Shown here: positions 17,591-24,661 of the stretch, in pieces
Position numbering within the stretch: the first letter of the stretch is position 1
Layout: each line of letters starts with the position of its first letter
Source of the DNA: Actinacidiphila glaucinigra
GTDB lineage: Bacteria; Actinomycetota; Actinomycetes; Streptomycetales; Streptomycetaceae
DNA length: 64,000 nucleotides
Assembly (NCBI RefSeq): GCF_900188405.1
Contig: NZ_FZOF01000028.1
Span: forward strand, 1 to 64,000
Direction: 5' to 3'
The notes under the pieces: generated by a model
What the model saw: only the letters and a program-made list of their open reading frames with translations
What the model was told of the DNA's origin: nothing
The model's database searches: none
Program-made: the position numbers and the translations under genes

Positions 17591-18694
17591 ATGCATAAAA
17601 GGCAATCTGTCGACCGTGTCCAAGAAGCGTCCGGTGACCTCGGACCGAACACGTTATTAGATTCGGACGAATTCAGTCCGAAGTTCCTCATGCTCGGACC
17701 GGTGAGGATAGCGGACGACGGCAATGTCATTGCGCTTCAGCCGTCGAAACCCGCCAACCTTCTCGCGGCGTTGCTCTTGCATCCCAATTCCACGGTGTCC
17801 GCCGAATTCCTGCAGCGGGTGGTCTGGGGCGAGGAGCGCCCCGTCAGCGCGAGATCGGCACTTCACACCTGCGTCCAGCGATTACGGCAGCTGTTCGCCA
17901 AGTACGGGATCGCCGGCACCCTCATCGAGGCCGTCCCCGGGGGCTACCGGATCGGCGCCGACGCCGGCTCGCTCGACCTGATCGCCTTCCGCGACCTGCT
18001 GCGCGCCGCCGACCAGGCGTCCTCCCCGGAGCGGGAACTGCGCATCCTGCGGACCGCGCTGGCCCTGTGGCAGGGCCCGCTGCTGGCCAACATCCACTCC
18101 GACATCCTCCGGCGCGAGGTCGTGCCCCGGCTGACCGAGGAGCGGCTGCGCGCCATGGAGCGGGTCTTCGACCTGGAACTGGCGCTGGGCCGCTGCCGCC
18201 AGGTGCTGTCCGAGCTCTGGCCGGTGGCCCGCTCCCACCCCGCGCACGAACCCTTCTGGGCGCAGCTCGTCGAGGCGCTGCACCGCACCGGGCGGCGCGC
18301 CGAGGCGCTGTGCGAGTACCGCGTGGTGAAGGAGTACCTGCGCACCGAGCTCGGAGTCGACCCGGGGCCCGCCCTGCAGCGCCTGGAGCTGGCGGTGCTG
18401 CGCGGCGAAGACCTCTCGGCCGGCCCTCCCGGACGTCATGGCCCGCATTCCGGCGCCAATGGTCGAGACCATTCCGGTGGCCGTTCCGACTTATCCCGCA
18501 CGGCACCCCCGACCGGAAAGCCTTTGCTGTCCAGGGGTGCCGCGCAGGTCCTGGAAACGCTCGTCGGGGCGGGCCTCCTGGAGGAGGGCCCGGACGGCCA
18601 CTACCGAATGCACGACTCCCTCCGGATTCTCGCCCGCGGGGCGATGGAATTACGGACGGAGGCATCCGGTCCCGATATGCCGTCCGGCACCTGA
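17591..18694 (+). CDS. SARP-family activator with five TTA codons and C-terminal winged-helix remnant
   Basis: 367 residues. An OmpR-like DNA-binding domain (about residues 35-115; ARSALHTCVQRLRQL, EAVPGGYRI) is followed by the bacterial transcriptional activation domain (about 120-270; RTALALWQGPLL, EYLRTELGVDPGPALQRLEL). This is the SARP layout of pathway-specific activators. In-frame TTA codons lie at 17654, 17657, 17882, 18491 and 18650, so translation should require the bldA tRNA. After a linker, the last 60 residues (VLETLVGAGLLEEGPDGHYRMHDSLRILAR) resemble the winged-helix segment that follows the NTPase in AfsR-type proteins, although no NTPase is present. It lies just upstream of the RiPP operon and is its likely activator. 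Confidence 0.92.
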   Translation: MHKRQSVDRVQEASGDLGPNTLLDSDEFSPKFLMLGPVRIADDGNVIALQPSKPANLLAALLLHPNSTVSAEFLQRVVWGEERPVSARSALHTCVQRLRQLFAKYGIAGTLIEAVPGGYRIGADAGSLDLIAFRDLLRAADQASSPERELRILRTALALWQGPLLANIHSDILRREVVPRLTEERLRAMERVFDLELALGRCRQVLSELWPVARSHPAHEPFWAQLVEALHRTGRRAEALCEYRVVKEYLRTELGVDPGPALQRLELAVLRGEDLSAGPPGRHGPHSGANGRDHSGGRSDLSRTAPPTGKPLLSRGAAQVLETLVGAGLLEEGPDGHYRMHDSLRILARGAMELRTEASGPDMPSGT

Positions 18695-18771
18695 AAGCCC
18701 CCGGCGGTTCGGGTGCGTTACCGCCGGTATCCATTGTCCGCTGACCTCGCCCGAATGGGAGTAATGACGGC

Positions 18772-21042
18772 ATGACCGCTGCGTACGAGGAAGTCGCGCA
18801 TTCGTATCCCCGTATCCGCCGTGACGTCCTTTTCACGGAGACCCCGGACGGCGTCGTATTCCATAACGCTCACGGCGGATTCAATCTGCGGGGCAGATCG
18901 GCCTACCGGTTCGCGACACTGGTCGTTCCCCATCTGAACGGGACGAACCAGGTCGAGCAGATCTGCGCGGGCCTGGGCGAGCACCAGCGGGCCATGGTCG
19001 GTGAACTGGTGGGCGCGCTCTACGGCAGGAACTTCGCCCGCGACGTCGTCCCCGGCAGCGACGGACTCGACGAACTGGCCCCCGAGGTCGCCGAGCGCTT
19101 CGCGGCGCAGGTCGACTACATCGACCACTACGTGGGGGAGGCGGGTGGCCGCTTCCGGCGCTTCCGCGACACCCGCGTGGCGGTGCTGGGCGACGACCCG
19201 GTGGCCCGGTGGTGCGCGCTGAGCCTGGTCCGCAACGGCTGCGCCGCGCTCGCGCTCCCGGCCGCCACGGGTCCCGGGACCGACCCCTTCGCCGAGGCGC
19301 TGCGCGAGGTGGCGGGGCTGGAGGACGACGGCTGTCCCGTGGAGGTCGTCCGGTGGGACGTGACCGGCGACGACGGCTGGGACGGCCTCGCCGGCTACGA
19401 CGTGGTCCTGACCACCGGGGCCCCCGGGGCCGCCCTGCGGCTGCTCGAGGCCGGCATCCCCGAGGGCGTACGGCTGCTGCCCGCCTGGACCTTCGGCGAC
19501 CAGGCGGTGGTGGGCCCGGTCATGACGGCCGGGACGACGGGCTGCTGGTCCTGCGCCGCGCTGCGCCTGGGCGCCAACGGCGAGCCCGGCGCCGCCGCCG
19601 ACCTGTGGAGCGCGGTGCGCCTGGACGGCCCGGGACAGGCGGAGCAGGGGCGGATCTCCGGACCGCCCGCGGCCATGCTCGGCAACCTGCTGGCGTACGA
19701 GGTGTTCCGGCTGGTCACCGGTGTGCTCGCGCCGGAGACCGAGGGGCGCCTGGTGCTGCAGGACCTCGACTCCCTCGACGTGGTCACCGAACCCCTGCTG
19801 CCGCACCCGCGCTGTCCCCACTGCCGGGAGGACGAGGCGCCGGCCGCCGAGACCGCCCTCACCGCCGCCGACCTGACGGACGGACCGGACCTGCCGGAGT
19901 CCGGGTCCCGGGAGGTAACGCCCGAGGCGGACGCCGACGAGGCCCTCGCCGCGCTCGACGCCCGCTCGGTGCTGACCCACACGCGGGCCGGGGTGTTCGG
20001 CGCGTTCGCCGACGACGCGTGGGAGCAGACCCCGCTCAAGGCCGGGACCGTCAGGCTGGCCGTGGGGCACGGCGGCCCCCGCGAGATCACCGCGTTCGAC
20101 GTCCACCACGTCGCCGGGGCCCGGCTGCGGGCGCTGTACCGCGCGGCCGAGGTGTACGCCGAGCACGTCGTCCCGCAGCGGGGGGTCGTGGCGGGTGCCG
20201 CGTTGGAGGCGGCGCGCGAGAAGTGGCCCCTGCTGGCCCCGGCCGCCCTGGACATCGCCTCGGGCACCGGCGCGGACGCGGACTCGGTGCGTGCCTGGAT
20301 CCCGGCCGTCTCCCTGGGCGAGGCCCGTACCGCCCTGGTGCCGGCGGCCGCCGTGCGGACGTTCGGCGGCCACAATCACGACCGGCTCTTCGTGGCGACC
20401 TCGGCCGGGTCGGCCGCGGGTCCGTCCCCGTCGCGGGCCGCGGCGCGCGCCCTGTACTCGGCGGTGGCCTTCCACACGCTGACCGCGGCGCTGCGCTCGC
20501 GCTGCCCCGTGGCGGCGACGGCCGCGGAGTGGGCCGCCGACGACCCGGAGGTGCTCTTCCTTCGCCGTTCGGCGGTGAACCTCGGGCTTCAGGCCGAACT
20601 GCTGGAACTGGGCGGCCCCGAAGGGCTCGCCCCGGTGATGTTCGCCCGCGCGCTGGACCCGGGCACCGGGCACGCGCTGTGGGCGGTCGACGCCGCCCGC
20701 ACCCCGCGCGCGGCCGCGGTCGGCGCGCTGCGCGACCTCCTCGGTCAGGTGCAGCTCGGCCGGGACGACGCGCCGAGCGGGCCCCTCGACACCGGCGACC
20801 CCCTCCTGGGCGACCTCGACCCGATGACCGTCGCCGTCACCGATGCCGTCACCGATGCCGTCACCGTCACCGGGGAGGCCGGGAGCGGGACTCCGGCCGC
20901 CGGCGGCGCCGACGTGCTGCGCCGGGTGAGGGAGCGCGGCCTCGACGCCCTTGTCGTCGCCACCGGTTCCGCCGACCTGCGGTCGGCCGGTGTCCATGTC
21001 GCCCGGGTCCTGCTGACGCACGGGGCCGTGGATGCCCTCTGA
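18772..21042 (+). CDS. TOMM leader-peptide-binding protein (Ocin-ThiF-like) with degenerate YcaO-like C-terminus
   Basis: 756 residues. In azole-forming RiPP pathways this partner binds the leader peptide and presents the core to the YcaO enzyme. The first 80 residues form an RRE-like winged helix (IRRDVLFTETPDGVVFHNAH). A ThiF-like Rossmann region follows (TRVAVLGDDPVARWC-like, then ATFGDQAVVGPVM). A zinc tetrad is formed by CWSCAALRLG and CPHCRED. From about residue 400 the sequence parallels YcaO proteins (AVRTFGGHNHDRLFVATSAG, PSRAAARALYSAVAF), but the SxxxExxER ATP-binding motif is absent. It therefore looks structural. First gene of the operon; its stop overlaps the next start. Confidence 0.88.
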   Translation: MTAAYEEVAHSYPRIRRDVLFTETPDGVVFHNAHGGFNLRGRSAYRFATLVVPHLNGTNQVEQICAGLGEHQRAMVGELVGALYGRNFARDVVPGSDGLDELAPEVAERFAAQVDYIDHYVGEAGGRFRRFRDTRVAVLGDDPVARWCALSLVRNGCAALALPAATGPGTDPFAEALREVAGLEDDGCPVEVVRWDVTGDDGWDGLAGYDVVLTTGAPGAALRLLEAGIPEGVRLLPAWTFGDQAVVGPVMTAGTTGCWSCAALRLGANGEPGAAADLWSAVRLDGPGQAEQGRISGPPAAMLGNLLAYEVFRLVTGVLAPETEGRLVLQDLDSLDVVTEPLLPHPRCPHCREDEAPAAETALTAADLTDGPDLPESGSREVTPEADADEALAALDARSVLTHTRAGVFGAFADDAWEQTPLKAGTVRLAVGHGGPREITAFDVHHVAGARLRALYRAAEVYAEHVVPQRGVVAGAALEAAREKWPLLAPAALDIASGTGADADSVRAWIPAVSLGEARTALVPAAAVRTFGGHNHDRLFVATSAGSAAGPSPSRAAARALYSAVAFHTLTAALRSRCPVAATAAEWAADDPEVLFLRRSAVNLGLQAELLELGGPEGLAPVMFARALDPGTGHALWAVDAARTPRAAAVGALRDLLGQVQLGRDDAPSGPLDTGDPLLGDLDPMTVAVTDAVTDAVTVTGEAGSGTPAAGGADVLRRVRERGLDALVVATGSADLRSAGVHVARVLLTHGAVDAL

Positions 21043-22957
21043 CATGGGCGTGCGGGCGCCCGCAGCCGACGTCGTCGTGGAGCGCCTGCTGGGCGACGGC
21101 CTGCGCCGGCACCCGGGCGGCGGATCGCCGCCGCGGGTCACGCTGCTCGGCTTCCGGGACGAGCAGCGGGTCCCCGCCGGACAGACGCCCCGCTCCCCCG
21201 CCGCGCCGGTGCACCTGTACGGTCACCACGCCCTGGTGGGTCCGGTGACCGGCGCGGACGGGACGGCGGCGTGCACGCGCTGCCTGGCGCGGCGGTGGCA
21301 GGCCGTACGGCCCGGGATCCTTCGCGACGCCCTGGAACTCGGCTCCGCCACACGGCCGGCGGGACCGTGGCCGTTCACCACCGCCTTCGCGATGGACGCC
21401 GTCGCCGCGCTCCTCGCCGCCGCGGATCCCTCCCGGCGGACGGGGACGACGGGCCGTCACCCCGTCGTCCACCTCCTGGACCTGGAGACCCTGGAGGTGA
21501 ACCGGGCCGTGGTCGTCCCCGACGCCGAGTGCCCGGACTGCGACCGCCGCGTCCCCGACTCCGCCGAGGGCGCGACCTTCACGCCCCGCAGCGTGCCCAA
21601 GGCGGATCCCGCCGGCTTCCGCGGCCAGCCGATCGAGGCGTACGACCTCCCGCTGGAGGCCTTCGTCAACCCGGTGACCGGGATGCTGGGGCCTTCGGTG
21701 GCCCCGGACCTGACCTCGGCGTCGACCGCGTCCACCGTCGGCGCCTTCACCCTGCGCTCGGGCGCGTACCTGAGGGAGTCGTACTGGGGCGGCCACACCG
21801 GCAGTTACGCCCGCAGCGTGCGGGTCGGGGTGCTGGAGGGCATGGAACGGCTGGCCGGGATGCGGGCCCGCGGGAAGCGCACCACCGTGGTGGCCCCGCT
21901 GACCGGACTCGGCGACGACGCGCTCGACCCGCGGACCTGCGGGGTCTACTCGGACGCCTTCTACCGCGCCCAGGACGTCGTGCGGCCGTTCGCGCCCGAC
22001 CGGCCGATCCCGTGGGTGTGGGGGTACTCGCTGCGCGACCGGCGCCCGCTGCTGGTGCCCGAGGTGCTGGCGTACTACCACGCCCCCGGCGGCCTGGAGA
22101 ACCGCTTCGTGCAGGAGAGCTCCAACGGCTGTGCCTCCGGCGGCAGTCTGGAGGAGGCCGTGCTCTTCGGCCTGATGGAGGCGGTCGAGCGGGACGCCTT
22201 CCTCATCGCCTGGTACGCCGGGCTGCCGCTGCGGGAGATCGACCCGGCCGGCAGCGGCCGCGCCGGGACCCGGCACATGGTCGAGCGGCTGGCGATGTAC
22301 GGCTACCGCGCCCGGTTCTTCGACACGCGGATCACCTTCCCCGTCCCCGTCGTCACCGCCGTCGCGCAGCGCGTGGACGGCGGCACGGGCGCGCTGTGCT
22401 TCGGCGCCGGTGCGGCGTGGGACCCCGAGGCGGCCCTCGCCGCGGGGCTGTCGGAGATCGCCACCGACGCCGTCAAGCTGCGCCGCCGCACCGAGCGGGA
22501 CCACGACCGGCTGGCGGCGATGGCGGCGGACTTCGGCACCGTCCACGTGCTCCACGACCATCCGCTGATGTACGGGCTCCCGGAGATGGCCCGGCACGCC
22601 GCCTTCCTGCTGGAACGGGAGGACGCGCCCCCGGAGCCCCCGCTCGCCGTGGCCGACCTGCGGACCGGCCGCCCGCCGGCCGCGGACCTGCGCGAGGACC
22701 TGGAGGCGGCCGTGGACGCGGTCACCGCGCGCGGGTTCGACGTCGTCGTGGTGGACCAGACCATGCCCGAGCAGCGGGACGCCGGCCTGCACACGGCGTC
22801 CGTCCTCGTGCCCGGTCTCGTCCCCATCGACTTCGGCTGGCACCGCCAGCGCGCCCTGCACATGCCCCGGCTGCGCAGCGCCCCGCGCGAGGCCGGGTTC
22901 ACCGACCACGACCTGCGGACCGGCGAACTGAACCTCGCCCCGCACCCCTTCCCGTGA
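21032..22957 (+). CDS. YcaO cyclodehydratase 1 (TOMM SagD-type)
   Basis: 641 residues; ATG 21032 or the in-frame ATG 21044. YcaO enzymes use ATP to cyclise Cys, Ser and Thr onto the peptide backbone, giving thiazolines or oxazolines. An N-terminal region of about 170 residues carries CTRCLARRW and CPDCDRR, a zinc tetrad shared with the ThiF-like partner. The YcaO domain shows the ATP/Mg motif NGCASGGSLEEAVLFGLMEAVERD and ends with the PxPxP tail (PHPFP). It overlaps the preceding gene by 11 bases and is paralogous to the last gene of the operon. Confidence 0.93.
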   Translation: MPSDMGVRAPAADVVVERLLGDGLRRHPGGGSPPRVTLLGFRDEQRVPAGQTPRSPAAPVHLYGHHALVGPVTGADGTAACTRCLARRWQAVRPGILRDALELGSATRPAGPWPFTTAFAMDAVAALLAAADPSRRTGTTGRHPVVHLLDLETLEVNRAVVVPDAECPDCDRRVPDSAEGATFTPRSVPKADPAGFRGQPIEAYDLPLEAFVNPVTGMLGPSVAPDLTSASTASTVGAFTLRSGAYLRESYWGGHTGSYARSVRVGVLEGMERLAGMRARGKRTTVVAPLTGLGDDALDPRTCGVYSDAFYRAQDVVRPFAPDRPIPWVWGYSLRDRRPLLVPEVLAYYHAPGGLENRFVQESSNGCASGGSLEEAVLFGLMEAVERDAFLIAWYAGLPLREIDPAGSGRAGTRHMVERLAMYGYRARFFDTRITFPVPVVTAVAQRVDGGTGALCFGAGAAWDPEAALAAGLSEIATDAVKLRRRTERDHDRLAAMAADFGTVHVLHDHPLMYGLPEMARHAAFLLEREDAPPEPPLAVADLRTGRPPAADLREDLEAAVDAVTARGFDVVVVDQTMPEQRDAGLHTASVLVPGLVPIDFGWHRQRALHMPRLRSAPREAGFTDHDLRTGELNLAPHPFP

Positions 22958-23008
22958 ACCGCCGCCCGCGCACGACGGCAGGACAGCCGCAGACAGAGAG
23001 GACCGGAC

Positions 23009-24661
23009 ATGGGTCACACCCATGAGTACGCGACCGCGGTGATGCGGCGCGGCAGGGTCGCGATGGAGCCCGCCGACTTCGTACCCGACTGGGTGGACCG
23101 GCCCAGGAAGGAGAAGTACTACCCGGGCGCCGAGCGCTTCCCGCTGCCCGACGGCGACTTCCCCGACGACGCCGGCGTGGGCCGGGGCCTCGCCGGGCCG
23201 CAGGGCGACGCCCCGTTCAGCCTGCCCCTGCTGGGCGGCATGCTGCGCGACTCGTACGGGCTGGTCGGCCGCCGCCTGGCCGTCCAGGCCAACACAGACC
23301 TCGGCACACTGCCGATGTACACCCAGGCCAACTGGTCGCGCGGCACGGCTTCCGGCGGAGGTCTCTACCCGGTGGGCGTGCACTGGGTCAGCGGTGCCTC
23401 CGGCCCGATGGCACCCGGGGTGTACCACTACGCGCCCTCGCACCACGCCGTACGGCGGCTGCTGACGGGTGACGTGTCCGGCGAGGTCCGCGCCGCGGTC
23501 GGCGACGCCCGGCTGCACCGGGACACCGACCAGTTCCTCGTGCTCGGCGTGAAGTTCTGGCAGAACGCCTTCAAGTACAACAGCTTCAGCTACCACGTGG
23601 TGACCATGGACACCGGGGCGCTGCTGCAGACCTGGCGGATGTGGGCGCAGGCCCGCGGGCTGCGGATCGACCCGGTGCTGTGGTTCGACGAGCCGCGCCT
23701 GAGCCGGCTGCTGGGGGCGGAGGCGGACGAGGAGGGCGTGTTCGCCGTCGTGCCGCTGCGCTGGGACGGTACGGCCGGGCCCGCCGCCGACGGGACGGCC
23801 ACCTCCGGGGTCCGGCGCACCGAGCGGGAGCGGTCGCGCCGCGTGCTGGCCTTCGAGACCGTACGGCAGGTGCACCGCGCCACGCTCGACGGCGCGTCGG
23901 CCCGTCCGGCGCCGGAGGCGCTGGAGGGTGCGGCCGCCCCCGCCGTGGCTCCCGGCGGGCGGCGGCAGCCGCTGCCGCCCGCCGCGCCCATGGAGCTGAG
24001 CGTGCGCCGGGCGCTGCGTGAACGGCGCAGCAGCTTCGGCCGGTTCACCGGGATCCGCCCGCTGTCGGGCGGGCACCTGGCCGCCGCGCTGAAGGCGGCC
24101 GAGGCGGGCGCGTCGCTGGCCACCGACGTCACCCCGGCCGGGAGCCCGCGCCTGGCGTCGCTGTACGTCTTCGTCAACCACGTCGAGGGTGTCGCGCAGG
24201 GCGTGTACGCGTACGACGCGCGGGCGGCGGAACTGCGGCTGCTGAAGCAGGGCCCGCCGGGCGCCTTCCTGCAGGCCCACTACTTCCTCAACAACTACAA
24301 CCTGGAGCAGGCCGCCGCGGTGATCGTGCCGGCGGTCCGCACCCACGCCGTGCTCGACGCCGCCGGGGACCGGGGCTACCGGCTCGTCAGCGCGGCGATC
24401 GGCGCCGCCGCGCAGGCGGTCTACACGGCCACCGCGGCCTCGGGAACCGCCTGCGGCGTGGCGCTCGGCTTCGACAGCGTCGCCTTCGCCGAGGAGCTCG
24501 GGCTCACCGGCACCGGGGAACTCCCGCTGCTGCTGATGCTCGTCGGGAACGAGCGACCGCGGCCCGCCGACTTCCGCTACGAACTCGTGCCGTCCGCGGA
24601 CGGCCGTGACGCGCGCGGCGACGGGGCGGCCCGGGCCGTCCGGGAGGGCGGGGTCCGATGA
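23009..24661 (+). CDS. SagB-type azoline dehydrogenase, two nitroreductase halves
   Basis: 550 residues, ATG 23009 after GAGAGGACC. FMN-dependent oxidation of azolines to azoles is the family role. The first half (about residues 60-245) contains GTASGGGLYPVGVHW and YNSFSYHVVTMDTGALLQTW. The second half (about 325-530) starts RRALRERRSSFGRFTG and contains the late nitroreductase pattern VSAAIGAAAQAVYTATAASG. Such double-domain SagB proteins accompany thiopeptide and goadsporin-like clusters. A 51-bp gap separates it from YcaO 1, and its stop overlaps the dehydratase start (ATGA). Confidence 0.9.
   Translation: MGHTHEYATAVMRRGRVAMEPADFVPDWVDRPRKEKYYPGAERFPLPDGDFPDDAGVGRGLAGPQGDAPFSLPLLGGMLRDSYGLVGRRLAVQANTDLGTLPMYTQANWSRGTASGGGLYPVGVHWVSGASGPMAPGVYHYAPSHHAVRRLLTGDVSGEVRAAVGDARLHRDTDQFLVLGVKFWQNAFKYNSFSYHVVTMDTGALLQTWRMWAQARGLRIDPVLWFDEPRLSRLLGAEADEEGVFAVVPLRWDGTAGPAADGTATSGVRRTERERSRRVLAFETVRQVHRATLDGASARPAPEALEGAAAPAVAPGGRRQPLPPAAPMELSVRRALRERRSSFGRFTGIRPLSGGHLAAALKAAEAGASLATDVTPAGSPRLASLYVFVNHVEGVAQGVYAYDARAAELRLLKQGPPGAFLQAHYFLNNYNLEQAAAVIVPAVRTHAVLDAAGDRGYRLVSAAIGAAAQAVYTATAASGTACGVALGFDSVAFAEELGLTGTGELPLLLMLVGNERPRPADFRYELVPSADGRDARGDGAARAVREGGVR

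Noticed and set aside
20823..20873. Short direct repeats (gtcaccgatgcc) as a regulatory element
   Set aside because: They lie inside the ThiF-like coding sequence and encode a Thr-Asp-Ala-Val repeat in a linker.
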